From WHSW01 sp963742205 (lineage in GTDB: Bacteria; Actinomycetota; Thermoleophilia; Solirubrobacterales; 70-9), in the NCBI GenBank assembly GCA_963742205.1, contig CAVUKZ010000007.1:1-64000 (forward strand): DNA of 64,000 bases, written 5' to 3'. The position numbers were made by a program, and so were the translations under genes. The notes beneath the pieces are model-generated. The model was given only the letters and a program-made list of their open reading frames with translations. It did not search any database and was not told the origin of the DNA. Shown here one piece after another: positions 50,387 to 60,110 of this stretch (the first letter of the stretch is position 1; each line of letters starts with the position of its first letter).

Positions 50387-51280
50387 TTGACGCGGGAGGA
50401 CGTTCGCTTCCGCTCCGCCGATGCGGACTGCGCGGGCTGGCTGTTCCGGCCCGAAGCCGCCGCGGACGAGGTCGGATGCGTGGTCCTCGCGCACGGGTTC
50501 GGCGGGGTCAAGGAGGCGCGGCTCGGCGCCTACGCCGAGCGGTTCGCCGCCGCCGGATACGCCGCGCTGGTCTTCGACTACCGCCACTTCGGCGACTCCG
50601 GCGGCGAGCCGCGGCTGTTGATCGACATCGGCCGCCAGCAGGCCGATTGGCGGGCGGCGATCGCCTTCGCCCGCGCCCTCGAGGGGGTCGACGGCGGGCG
50701 GATCGCGCTCTGGGGGACGTCCTTCTCCGGCGGGCACGTGATCGAGCTCGCCGCGGACGGGGACGACTACGCGGCCGTGATCGCGCAGTCGCCGTACACG
50801 GACGGCATCGCGACCCTGCGCGCGGCCGGGCTCGCCGACAACGTTCGGATGTCGAGGGCGGCGATGGCCGACGTGATCGGGGCGGCCTTCGGCGACACGC
50901 CCCGGCTGATGCCCGTGGTCGCTGCGCCGGGGCAGCTCGCGGCGATGAACAGCCCCGACGCCGAGGCCGGCTACCTGGCCCTGTTCCCACCCGGCTACGA
51001 GTGGCCGAACCGCTTCATCCCCAGGGCGACGCTCCCGCTGCCGGGCTACCGGCCGGTCGCGCATGCGCACAAGGTGCGCGCCCCGCTCCTCGTCCAGGTG
51101 ATGAGCCGCGACGCCGTGACCCCGCCCGTGCCGGCACGCAAGGTCGCCGAGCGGGCCCCGCGCGGGGAGTTGGTCGAGTACGAGGGCGGCCATTTCGACA
51201 TCTACGTCGGCGAGCCGTTCGAGCGCGCCGTCGGTGACCAGATCGCGTTCCTGCGACGACATCTCGGGGTGCCCGCGTGA
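50387..51280 (+). CDS. Alpha/beta hydrolase
   Basis: About 297 residues from TTG 50387. VVLAHGFGGVKEARL (oxyanion His-Gly), nucleophile Ser in LWGTSFSGG, catalytic Asp in VMSRDAVTPP and His in EYEGGHFDIY. Resembles bacterial acetyl-xylan-esterase/dienelactone-like hydrolases. Substrate unknown. The stop overlaps the wecB start (GTGA). Confidence 0.85.
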   Translation: MTREDVRFRSADADCAGWLFRPEAAADEVGCVVLAHGFGGVKEARLGAYAERFAAAGYAALVFDYRHFGDSGGEPRLLIDIGRQQADWRAAIAFARALEGVDGGRIALWGTSFSGGHVIELAADGDDYAAVIAQSPYTDGIATLRAAGLADNVRMSRAAMADVIGAAFGDTPRLMPVVAAPGQLAAMNSPDAEAGYLALFPPGYEWPNRFIPRATLPLPGYRPVAHAHKVRAPLLVQVMSRDAVTPPVPARKVAERAPRGELVEYEGGHFDIYVGEPFERAVGDQIAFLRRHLGVPA

Positions 51281-52347
51281 GGATCGTCCACGTCCTCGGC
51301 ACGCGGCCGAACTTCGTGAAGATGGCGCCGGTGATCGCCGCCGCGCGCGAGCGCTTCGGCGCCGACGAGTCGGTGATCGTCCACACGGGCCAGCACTACG
51401 ACCGGGCGATGTCGGAGGTCTTCTTCGAGGAGCTCGGCGTCCCCGAGCCCGATCACATGCTTGGCGTGGGCTCCGGCAACCACGGCGAGCAGACGGCGCG
51501 CGTGCTGACCCGGCTCGAGCCCGTGCTCCGCGCGGAGCGCCCGGACGTCGTCCTCGTGCCCGGCGACGTGAACTCGACGCTCGCCGCGGCGCTGTGCGCG
51601 GCGCGCCTCGAGCTGCCGATCGGCCACGTCGAGTCCGGGTTGCGCAGCTTCGACCGCACGATGCCCGAGGAGATCAATCGCGTGGTCGCCGACCATCTCT
51701 CGGAACTGCTCTTCCTGCACTCGCCCGAGGCCGAGGACAACCTGCGGGCCGAGGGCGTGCCCGAGGATCGCTACCAGTTCGTCGGCAACACGATGATCGA
51801 CACCCTGGTCGCGCTCGAGGACCGCTTCCGGGCCAGGCCCGCGGCGCAGGAGGCCGGGATGCGGCCCGGCGAGTACCTGCTCGTCACGCTGCACCGCCCG
51901 GCGCTCGTCGACGGCCCGCTGCTCGCCGAGGCGATCGCGGCCCTCGACACCGTCGCGCGCGAGCTGCCGGTCCTGCTTCCCGGTTCACCCGCGGACGCGC
52001 AAGATGCTCGGTCGCCGACGGCGGCGGGCGCGGTCACGCTCACCGACCCGGTCGGCTACCTCGACTTCCTCTCGCTCGAGGCCGACGCGGCGGCGGTGCT
52101 CACCGACTCGGGCGGGATCCAGGAGGAGACCACGTACCTCGGGATCCCCTGCTTCACCCTGCGCGACAACACCGAGCGCCCGGTGACCGTGCGGGCCGGC
52201 ACCAACACCCTGCTCGGCCTGGCCCCGGAGCGCATCGCGGAGATCCCCGCGCTGCTCGCGGAGGCTCCGGCGGGGCGCCCGCAACCACCGGAGAAGTGGG
52301 ATGGTCATGCGGCGCTCAGGCTCGCCGAAGTGCTGGCGGACTGGTAG
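51277..52347 (+). CDS. wecB: UDP-N-acetylglucosamine 2-epimerase, with a compensated frameshift
   Basis: Interconverts UDP-GlcNAc and UDP-ManNAc for envelope polymers. Intact: VLGTRPNFVKMAPVI, VHTGQHYD, PGDVNSTLA, HVESGLRS, LLVTLHRP, LTDSGGIQEETTYLGIP. Between about 51984 and 52035 the frame reads LPGSPADAQDARSPTA instead of the family's PVHPRTRKML. The expected residues are encoded one base over, so a +1/-1 pair of errors is hidden inside an open frame. 356 residues. Confidence 0.93.
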   Translation: MRIVHVLGTRPNFVKMAPVIAAARERFGADESVIVHTGQHYDRAMSEVFFEELGVPEPDHMLGVGSGNHGEQTARVLTRLEPVLRAERPDVVLVPGDVNSTLAAALCAARLELPIGHVESGLRSFDRTMPEEINRVVADHLSELLFLHSPEAEDNLRAEGVPEDRYQFVGNTMIDTLVALEDRFRARPAAQEAGMRPGEYLLVTLHRPALVDGPLLAEAIAALDTVARELPVLLPGSPADAQDARSPTAAGAVTLTDPVGYLDFLSLEADAAAVLTDSGGIQEETTYLGIPCFTLRDNTERPVTVRAGTNTLLGLAPERIAEIPALLAEAPAGRPQPPEKWDGHAALRLAEVLADW

Positions 52348-52356
52348 CTTCGCGGG

Positions 52357-52977
52357 ATGCCGCTGCCGTCGCTGGTCCCGAAGGACCGAGTCTTCTTCGA
52401 CCTCTTCAGCGAGGCGGGGCAAAACACCGTTCGCGCTGCGCGGCTGCTCAAGGACATGCTCGAGGACTGGCCGGATAGCAGCCACCTCGCGCAGGAGATC
52501 CTGCTCGCCGAGCAGGAGGGCGACCGGATCACCCACGCCCTGATCAAGCGGCTCAACTCGACCTTCGTCACGCCGCTCGACGGAGAGGACATCTACGGGC
52601 TCGCGACCCAGCTCGATGACATCGTCGACCACATCGAGGAGACCGCCGACTTCATGGGCCTCTACCGGATCGAGGCGCCGATGGAGCAGGCGCTGCAGAT
52701 GGCCGACGTCCTCGTGCTCAGCTGCGAGCAGGTCGCTGGCGCGCTCGAGCACCTGCGCGGGTTCAAGGGACTCGACCCGTACTGGATCGAGATCCACCGG
52801 CTCGAGAACGACGGGGATCGCCTCTACCGCGACGCGGTCGCGTCGCTGTTCGCGAACGGCATCGACCCGATGTTCGTGATCCGCTGGCGCGACATCTTCC
52901 TGAGGCTCGAGCGGGCGGTCGACGCTACCGAGTCGGTCGCGCACATCCTCGAAGGCATAGTCATCAAGAACGCGTGA
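52357..52977 (+). CDS. DUF47 (PhoU-like) phosphate-transport accessory protein
   Basis: 206 residues, all-helical, with the family's acidic/His motifs EQEGDRITHALIKRLNSTFVTP and DDIVDHIEETADFMGLYRI. In many bacteria such genes precede Pit transporters and may control them. TAGCTT 6 bases before ATG; pit starts 6 bases after its stop. Confidence 0.9.
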   Translation: MPLPSLVPKDRVFFDLFSEAGQNTVRAARLLKDMLEDWPDSSHLAQEILLAEQEGDRITHALIKRLNSTFVTPLDGEDIYGLATQLDDIVDHIEETADFMGLYRIEAPMEQALQMADVLVLSCEQVAGALEHLRGFKGLDPYWIEIHRLENDGDRLYRDAVASLFANGIDPMFVIRWRDIFLRLERAVDATESVAHILEGIVIKNA

Positions 52978-52983
52978 GCGCGC

Positions 52984-54318
52984 GTGTCTGAGGGCGACCT
53001 GATCCTCGGCCTCGTCGTGGCGACGGCGCTGGCCTTCGACTTCACCAACGGCTTCCACGACACCGCCAACGTCGTCGCGACCTCGATCTCGACCCGGGCG
53101 ATGCCGCCGCGGCTCGCGGTCGGGTTCGCGGCTTCGCTCAACTTCGCCGGTGCCTTCATCTCGCTCGCGGTCGCCGCGACGGTCGCCAACGACGTCGTCG
53201 ACCCGGCCGCCATCACGACCACGGTGATCTTCGCCGGGCTGGTCGGGGCGATCGCGTGGAACCTGGTCACCTGGTACTTCGGCCTGCCCTCGTCGAGCTC
53301 GCACGCGCTGATCGGCGGCGTCGTCGGCGCCACCTTCGCCGCCGCCGGCACGAGCGCGATCTTCGGCGAGGGGCTGGTCGGCAAGGTCCTGATCCCGGCG
53401 GTGATCGCGCCGGTGCTCGCCTTCGTGGTCGGCGGGATCGGGATCGTCGCCTGCTACCGGATCGTCGGCCGCCAGCGGCCCGGCCCGGTGACCCGCGGTT
53501 ATCGCCTCGGCCAGGTGCTCTCCGGCGGCCTGCTCGCGCTCGCGCACGGGACCAACGACGCGCAGAAGACGATGGGGGTGATCACCCTGGCGCTGGTCGC
53601 GAACGGAAACCTCTCCTCGGAGGGGTTCGAGGTCCCGACCTGGGTCGTGATCTCGGCGGCCTCCGCGATCGCCCTCGGCACCTACACCGGCGGCTGGCGG
53701 ATCATCAAGACGATGGGCACCCGGATCATCAAGATGGACCCGGCGCAGGGGTTCTCCGCCCAGGGCGCCGGCGCCGCGGTGATCCTCGCCTCGTCGCACT
53801 TCGGCTACCCGCTCTCGACCACCCAGGTGATCGCCGGCGGGGTGATGGGCGCCGGGGCGGGCAAGCGGCTGTCGGCCGTCCGCTGGGGAGTGGCGGGCAA
53901 CATCGTCGTCGCCTGGCTTCTGACCCTGCCGGCAGCGGCGGCGATGGGAGCGCTCATCTACGGCTTCGTCGACCTCTTCCCAGGGGCGGCGGGACCGGTG
54001 ATCGTCACCGTGATCGGCCTCGTCGGCGTCGGCTTCCTCGCCCGCAGGGTGCGACTGCGGCGGCCCCGCCCCCGCGACATGATCGCGACGATCGTCGACA
54101 CGAAGGCGCTCTGGGAGACCGTGGCCGCCGCGTTCGTCGCCGGCGTCGGGACGACGATCGTCTTCTCGCTCGCGATCCTCGGGGCGACCCGGTTCGCGGA
54201 GGCCAACCGCGAGGGTCGGGCGCTGCACGCCACGCTGTTCGGCGTCCTGACGGCGTTCGGGCTCCTCGCCACGGTCGCGGCGATCGTCTTCGGCGTGGTC
54301 GTGATGACCTCGAAGTGA
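52984..54318 (+). CDS. Pit-family inorganic phosphate transporter
   Basis: 444 residues, about eleven helices. DFTNGFHDTANVVATSISTRA and its inverted repeat LALAHGTNDAQKTMGVI are the PiT signatures; PLSTTQVIAGGVMGAGAGKR follows. Metal-phosphate symport driven by protons. The C-terminal helices extend beyond the minimal PiT core. Stop overlaps GTG of the next gene. Confidence 0.92.
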   Translation: MSEGDLILGLVVATALAFDFTNGFHDTANVVATSISTRAMPPRLAVGFAASLNFAGAFISLAVAATVANDVVDPAAITTTVIFAGLVGAIAWNLVTWYFGLPSSSSHALIGGVVGATFAAAGTSAIFGEGLVGKVLIPAVIAPVLAFVVGGIGIVACYRIVGRQRPGPVTRGYRLGQVLSGGLLALAHGTNDAQKTMGVITLALVANGNLSSEGFEVPTWVVISAASAIALGTYTGGWRIIKTMGTRIIKMDPAQGFSAQGAGAAVILASSHFGYPLSTTQVIAGGVMGAGAGKRLSAVRWGVAGNIVVAWLLTLPAAAAMGALIYGFVDLFPGAAGPVIVTVIGLVGVGFLARRVRLRRPRPRDMIATIVDTKALWETVAAAFVAGVGTTIVFSLAILGATRFAEANREGRALHATLFGVLTAFGLLATVAAIVFGVVVMTSK

Positions 54319-56406
54319 GCGCGGCCGCGGAGCACGCGGGGGAGCGATCGGGGCTCGGGGAGGCAAGCGGCACCGCCTCGCTCGAGGCCTTCTCGTGGAT
54401 CATCACCGGCCTCGTCGCGCTGCTCGCCCTCGCGGCGATGCTGCTTCTGGCGGAGCCGCTCGGCGACCTGATCGCGCCCGCGCCGCTCGACTTCTTCGAC
54501 GACCCGCTCGTCACCGAACTGGTCCGGCCCGAGCACGCGGAGCTCGTCCGGGTCGCGATCGCGATCATCGCCACGCTCGTCGTGGCCGCCGCCGTCGCCT
54601 ACGTCCCCACCCGGCGGCTGCCGAGCCGGCTCGGTGGCGCCGCCCCGGCGCTCGCGGCCGCCGGTGGCGCCGCCGCTGTGTTCGTGGTGCTGATCGCGTG
54701 GTTCTCGCGCTCGGAACCGTCGGCGCAGGGCATCGACGAGCCTGACTACTTCTCGGCGCTCGCCGGGGTGGCGGCGCTCGTCTTCGCGGCGCTCGTGCTC
54801 TGGCTCGCCTCGTCGAGACGGCGCCTCGGCAACGCCTGGGAGGCGGTGCGCGGTGCGCTCGCCCGCCGGCCGGTGGCGGCGGCGATCGCCGTCGTGGTCA
54901 CCGTCTGCTTCCTGCTCCCCGCGGCGTTCACCGAGTCGAGCCTGGGCGACGCGCTGCCGTTCATCCTCTTCGGCCACCTGCCCGGCATCTTCGGCGACTT
55001 CGTCGCGGTCGCGAACGGACGCACGCCCGGCGTCGACTTCGCGAGCCAGTACGCGGCCCTGCTGCCGTACGCGCTGTGGCCGCTGTTGTCGCTGCTCGAC
55101 TACTCGCCGGCGGCGTTCACGATCATCGCGACCTGCCTGTCGGGGCTGGCGCTGCTCGCCGTCTGGAGGTTGCTCGCGCTCGCCGCGCGCGACGAGCTCG
55201 GCGGACTGGCGCTCTACGTGCCCGTGCTCGCGCTCAGCGTCGTGCCGCTGGCCGTGGTCGGCGACGAGCGGCTCACCAACGCCTCCCAGTACCAGCTGCT
55301 GCCAGAGCGATATCTGTTGCCGATGGTGACCGCGTGGGTGCTCGCCCGCCACCTGCGCGGGCTCGCTCCGCGCGGCCCGGGGCTGCCGATCGCCTGCGCC
55401 GCGATCGCCGCGGCGAACAATCCCGAGTTCGGGCTCCCGTGCCTGGTCGCAACGCTGATCGCGCTCGCCCTCGCGCGGCGTGGAACGGCGACGATGTGGC
55501 TGGAGGTCCGGGGGCTGCTCGCGCGGGCGGTGGTGGCCGTGGTCGCCGTCGCGGTGCTCGTGTGCGCGATCGACCTCGTCCGGACCGGGTCGCTGCCGTC
55601 GCCCGCCACGGTTCTCTACTACTCGCGCCTGTTCGGCTCCCAGGGCTACGGGATGATCCCGATGCCGGTGCTGGGCCTGCACCTGGCGGTGTTCGCGACC
55701 TTCGCCGGCGCCCTGATCGTCGCCGCCGTGCGCGCCCGCCGGACGGACGACGACCGCACGCTCACCGCCCTGCTCGGGTTCGCCGGCGCCTTCGGGCTGC
55801 TGGCGTTCGTCTACTACGGCGGCCGTTCGAACGGCTATTCGCTGATCGGGCTCTTCCCCGCCTGGGGGCTGGCGCTGGCGCTGCTGACCCGACTCGTGGT
55901 CGCCCGGCTCCGGGGAGCGGGCGACTTGCTCGACGCCGCGCGGCGGGCGGGGGCGCTCGGGGATCTGCGCGCTCGCCGGGTTCGGCCTCGCGGTGACGAC
56001 CGTGACCCAGGTGGCGGCGCCGTGGGACCAGGTGAGCAGGATCGCGGACGAGTCGTCGGGCAAGCCCGACTCCTTCGACCTCGACGCCGTCGAGCGCTTC
56101 GTCGGCGAGCGCTCGATGCCCGGCGAGCCGATCGCGGTCGTCGGCTCGAACGGGTTCCTCATCGCGCGCGAGGTCGGGGTCGAGGACACATCGCCGATCG
56201 AGGACCCGGTGCATTTCGTCGCCGGCACGCAGGTGCAGGACGTGATCGACGCGCTTGACGACGAGGGCGGGAGCTCGATCTTCGTCCGCGACCGCTCCTT
56301 CCCGCCGCCGCTCCCGAGCATCAGCGCGTACCTCGCCTCCGCCGGGTTCCGGCCCGTCGCCCACGATCGGGCGAGCGGGACGACCCAGTGGCAGCGCATG
56401 GGCTGA
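54315..56406 (+). CDS. Large polytopic membrane protein of unknown function, one frameshift
   Basis: About 697 residues, some 13 hydrophobic segments and a soluble C-terminal domain (about 56000-56400; SMPGEPIAVVGSNGFLI). The architecture resembles GT-C-type glycosyltransferases of the ArnT/DUF2029 kind, with a periplasmic-like NGRTPGVDFASQYAALLPY after helix 4, but no proven catalytic motif. Frame change near 55965. Overlaps pit by four bases, so coupled with phosphate uptake genes. Confidence 0.6.
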
Positions 56407-56422
56407 GCGCTACATTGGCCCC

Positions 56423-56776
56423 ATGCGGGTCGTGCGCAACATCGCGATCATCCTCGTCCTGGCGCTGATCGTCGATCTGGCGCCGGGGGGCGGCGCGGCG
56501 GCGCGCGCCATCGTGACCGCGATCTCACTCGCGTTCCTCGCGATGATCGGCTTCGCCGGCTACCAGTTCTACCGTCAGAACCGGCTCACGTACGTCGGGC
56601 TCACCGAGCGCCAGCGCGCCGCGCTGCTGGGCTCGCTGGGGGCGATCGTCCTGATGATCGTCGGCGCCGACGAGCTCACCGCGACCGGCGCCGGCCTCTT
56701 CCTGTGGCTGGCCGTGCTCGGCGTCTCGATCTTCAGCCTCGTGAAGATCTGGACGGACGTCCGCGCCAGCTACTGA
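56423..56776 (+). CDS. Small membrane protein
   Basis: 117 residues with four hydrophobic segments and a short basic loop (YQFYRQNRLTYVGLTERQRA). TACATT 6 bases before the ATG. Function unknown. Confidence 0.65.
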   Translation: MRVVRNIAIILVLALIVDLAPGGGAAARAIVTAISLAFLAMIGFAGYQFYRQNRLTYVGLTERQRAALLGSLGAIVLMIVGADELTATGAGLFLWLAVLGVSIFSLVKIWTDVRASY

Positions 56777-56850
56777 GTCTCCCCACCCCGGGCACGCTCC
56801 CGGCACACCCGCCGCGGCACCTGTAGTCGCCGCCCGCCTACGGTCGGACC

Positions 56851-57198
56851 ATGGTCCGATTGAGCGACGAACGCGGGCAGGCGGCGGCCGAGCTCGTCGC
56901 GGTGGTCCCGTTCCTGCTCGTCCTCCTGCTCGCCGTCGCGCAGCTCGCCGTCGCCGGCTTCGCCCTGTGGAGCGCCGGCGACGCGGCTCGGGCCGGGGCG
57001 CGGGCGGCTCACGTGGGCGGTGATGCCCGGGCGGCGGCGCTCAGCGCTCTGCCGGGCTGGCTCGACAACGGGGCACGGGTCGCGACCTCGGGTCCGGTCG
57101 AGGTCCGGGTCGAGGCGCCCGCGCTGCTCCCGGGCGTGCCGTCGATCCCCGTGAGCGCGGCGACGGAGCTCCAGCCGGGGGAGGCGCTGGGTGGCTGA
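56851..57198 (+). CDS. TadE-like pseudopilin
   Basis: 115 residues. DERGQAAAELVAVVPFLLVLLL is the Tad pseudopilin-type N-terminal hydrophobic helix after a Gly-Gln-Ala processing-like site. The rest is a small extracellular domain. TACGGT 6 bases before ATG. Overlaps the next gene by 8 bases. No Tad ATPase or platform genes are visible in the window. Confidence 0.8.
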   Translation: MVRLSDERGQAAAELVAVVPFLLVLLLAVAQLAVAGFALWSAGDAARAGARAAHVGGDARAAALSALPGWLDNGARVATSGPVEVRVEAPALLPGVPSIPVSAATELQPGEALGG

Positions 57199-57556
57199 GC
57201 CGGCGGCGGGGTGGCTCGGAGCCGAGCGCGGCCAGGCGTCCATCGAGCTGCTCGCCGCGGTGCCACTGGTGGTCGTCGTCGCCGTGCTCTGCCTCCAACT
57301 GCTCGCCACCGGCTACGCGCTGACGCTCGCCGACGGGGCGGTCGAGGCCGGGGCGATCGCCCTCGCCTCCGACCTCCCGGCCGAGCCGGCCGTGGAGGCG
57401 GCGCTCCCGGGGTGGGCCCGGGACCGGATCGAGCTGGAGCGGACCGGCGGACGGCTGGTGGTCCGGCTGCGCCCGCCGTCGCCCCTCGCGGCGGTGGGCC
57501 GAGCGCTCGAGGTGAGCTCCACGGCGTGGGTCCGGCGACCAGGGGACGGATCCTGA
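57191..57556 (+). CDS. Second TadE/TadF-like pseudopilin
   Basis: 121 residues. ERGQASIELLAAVPLVVVVAVLCLQLL repeats the pseudopilin signature. The domain after it (LVVRLRPPSPLAAVGRALEV) is short. GTG start inside the previous gene; ends one base before the start of the fused protein. Confidence 0.8.
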   Translation: MAEPAAGWLGAERGQASIELLAAVPLVVVVAVLCLQLLATGYALTLADGAVEAGAIALASDLPAEPAVEAALPGWARDRIELERTGGRLVVRLRPPSPLAAVGRALEVSSTAWVRRPGDGS

Positions 57557-59497
57557 GTGCCCGCGGTCGTGCTCGCCGGCGAGCTGCCCGACGCGGGCGG
57601 CGGCCTCGCCTGGGCGGCGGCGGTCGCGGTCGCCCTCGCGCGCGAGGGCGACGTGGCGCCGATCGCCGGCGACGACGGCGCCGTGGTCCTCGTCGAGGTG
57701 GGGTCCGGGCGTGCGCGGGGCCCGACGATGCTCGCCGCCGACGCGGCTCGCGAGCTCGAGCGCGACCTGCGCGAGGCGGGCTTCGAGGCCGCGGCCCGGG
57801 GCCGCCTGGCCTGGGTGCGGCTGGAGGCGGAGGACGGATGGATCGACCGGCTGCGGGCCGTGATCGAGCTCTGTCGCGGGGCGCGGACGGCGGTCGTGTG
57901 CCTCTCGCCGGCGGATCTGCGTGGGGCCCTCGGCGACCAGCGGCTGGGCGTCGCCGGTGTCTTGCTGCGCGCCGAGCTGCCGCGCCAGCGCCCGCTCGCG
58001 GCGCTCGCGGCGCGCGAGCTGCTCGCCGCCGGCCTGCGCACGCGGATCGTCACCAAGCCCGCCGGCCGGGTCGCCAGCCGGCGCGCGCTGGCCGGGATCG
58101 ATCCCGGCGGCGACGTCTCGCGCCGGGCCGGGCGCCTGGCGCGCGGCCTGCTCGCGGCGCAGGCGGGCCAGGCCCTGCCGCTCGTGCTGGGCGGGCTGCT
58201 CGCGCTCGTCCTCTGCACCCTGATCCTCGCCGCGTTCGGCGGCGCGGTCACCGGCACCTCGCGCGTCCAGCGCGCGGCCGATCTGGCGGCGCTGTCGGCG
58301 GCGCGGTCGATGCGCGACGACTTCGAGCGCCTGTTCGAGCCCGCGCGGTCGCCGGACGGGAGCCCGAATCCGGCCCACCTGGCGAAGGCGGCGTACCTCG
58401 ACCGGGCGTCGGCGGCGGCGGTCGACGCCGCGCGGCGCAACGGCGTCGATCCGCGGGCGCCTGCGGGTGCGAGTTCCCCGATTCGGGCGTCGTTTGCACC
58501 GCTGCGCGTGCGCGCCCAGGTGACCGCCGAGCTCGAGACCGCGGGCGCGCTGCCCGACTTGCCGGTGGACGCCGAGGCGGAGGCCGAGGCCTCGCCGCCG
58601 TCGGCGGCCGCGACCGGGGCGGCCCCGGAGGTCGCCTCGGGAGGGGGTTACTCGGGTCCGCTCGTCTACCGCCAGGGCGAGGGCATGCGCCCGGACGTCG
58701 CCGCGGCCTTCGACCGGATGGCGGCGGCCGCCTCGAGCGCGGGCGTCGCCCTGTTGGTCAACTCGGGCTACCGCTCGGACGCCGAGCAGGCGGCGCTGTG
58801 GGCCCAGCACCCCGATCCGCGCTGGGTCGCGCCGCCCGGCACCTCGCTGCACCGCTGCGCAACCGAGCTCGACCTCGGCCCACCGGCGGCGTACGGCTGG
58901 CTCGCCGCGAACGCCGATCGGTTCGGCTTCCTTCAGCGCTACGCGTGGGAGAGCTGGCACTACGGCTTCGTTCAGGGTCCGGCGCCGTGCTCGGCGGCCG
59001 GGGACGAGGTCGGGAGCGCGACGAACGGTGCAGCCGATGGCGGCGCGGCCGCGACCAGCCTCCCTGCCTACGTCCCGGCGCGCTTCCGTGACGCGCTCGC
59101 GGCCGCCGCCCGGCGCTGGAACGTCTCCGCCGCCCTGCTGGCCGCGCAGCTGATGGCGGAGTCGAACTTCAACCCGTTCGCCGTCTCGCCGGCCGGTGCC
59201 GCCGGGATCGCCCAGTTCATGCCGGGAACCGCGGCCGCGTACGGGCTCGACGACCCGTTCGATGCCGAGGCCGCCATCGACGCCCAGGCCCACCTGATGG
59301 CGGACCTCCTGCAGCAGTTCGGCTCGGTCGAGCTCGCCCTCGCCGCCTACAACGCGGGCCCGGCGCCGGTGGCCGCCTGCGGGTGCGTCCCTGCGATTCC
59401 GGAGACCCAGGCGTACGTGGCGCGGATCGTCGGCCTGATGGGCGGGGCGGGGGCGATTCCCGTGGCGCCGACGCTGGAGGTGCGGCTGGTGGACTGA
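57557..59497 (+). CDS. Fusion of TadG-like anchor, VanY/M15 carboxypeptidase and SLT transglycosylase
   Basis: 646 residues. 1-190: cytoplasmic region of unknown fold with GGGLAWAAAVAVALAREGDV, faintly CpaE/MinD-like without a P-loop. 207-229: membrane helix, followed by TSRVQRAADLAALSAAR as in TadG. 365-475: M15B peptidase with GYRSDAEQ (404-411), His432/Asp439 and Trp-His468. 500-625: SLT domain with Glu535, AGAAGIAQFMPGTAAAYG and AYNAGP at 597-602. Two wall-cutting activities are tethered beside pseudopilins, probably to open peptidoglycan for a pilus or secretion apparatus. Confidence 0.85.
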   Translation: MPAVVLAGELPDAGGGLAWAAAVAVALAREGDVAPIAGDDGAVVLVEVGSGRARGPTMLAADAARELERDLREAGFEAAARGRLAWVRLEAEDGWIDRLRAVIELCRGARTAVVCLSPADLRGALGDQRLGVAGVLLRAELPRQRPLAALAARELLAAGLRTRIVTKPAGRVASRRALAGIDPGGDVSRRAGRLARGLLAAQAGQALPLVLGGLLALVLCTLILAAFGGAVTGTSRVQRAADLAALSAARSMRDDFERLFEPARSPDGSPNPAHLAKAAYLDRASAAAVDAARRNGVDPRAPAGASSPIRASFAPLRVRAQVTAELETAGALPDLPVDAEAEAEASPPSAAATGAAPEVASGGGYSGPLVYRQGEGMRPDVAAAFDRMAAAASSAGVALLVNSGYRSDAEQAALWAQHPDPRWVAPPGTSLHRCATELDLGPPAAYGWLAANADRFGFLQRYAWESWHYGFVQGPAPCSAAGDEVGSATNGAADGGAAATSLPAYVPARFRDALAAAARRWNVSAALLAAQLMAESNFNPFAVSPAGAAGIAQFMPGTAAAYGLDDPFDAEAAIDAQAHLMADLLQQFGSVELALAAYNAGPAPVAACGCVPAIPETQAYVARIVGLMGGAGAIPVAPTLEVRLVD

Positions 59498-60110
59498 GGC
59501 CCCGGAGTGTCAGCGTCCGTATCAGGGAGCGATCGGCTCCTAGTCGAGCCGTTTCGCGCGCATTCAGCAAGCCGTCGCGCCTGGTGGTCGCCTCATGCGC
59601 TGTTCGTCGCCCTCTGGTGCGGCGCTCGCCTGAGGCCTGCGAAGACTCGGTCAGCTCGAAACCAGAAGGGCGCCGTGCGCTCGGTGGACGTCAAGAACGG
59701 CGACCTTGGCCGACATCGACGAATCGACTCGGATCCGTCCCCGCCGCCGAGAACGTTCGGTCGTGACCCTGAAAAGCCCGGTCACCGTGTTCGTGGTGAA
59801 CACCGGCCGGCAGCGATCAACATCGGCGTCCTCCGTCCCGCGACGCCGGGCCGGCCCGCGCCGGTGCTCCGCGGAATTGGCGGGCGCTGCCAAGTCGCAC
59901 GTGGTGACCAGCGCGTTGACCTCGCGGTCGTCTGCGACGCATCCTCGCCGCTCAGATGCTCGATTTGAAGTTGGTCGACCTGGGTGTCGGGTCGCCGCGT
60001 GATGGGCGCGCGCATCGGCGTCGTCGTGACCGTTCATGATCGGGGCGGTGACGGCCGTGCCAGCATGGCGACGTTCGGCGCGCCAATCACGTCGACCGGC
60101 GGCGGTCGGA
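59498..60110. other. No intact gene; decayed sequence
   Basis: 613 bases. Begins with a 24-base near-copy of the end of the repeat gene that closes at 61274 (see repeat entry). Frame pieces such as RSVDVKNGDL and VTLKSPVTVFVVNTG look coding but do not join. Lower GC than the flanks. Probably gene remnants. Confidence 0.45.
59522..59545 (+). repeat. 24-base duplicate of a gene end
   Basis: Matches 61253-61276 at 23 of 24 bases. In the second copy it encodes the terminal QGAIGP plus stop of the repeat protein; in this copy it would read QGAIGS plus stop. No gene body precedes it. Confidence 0.7.
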
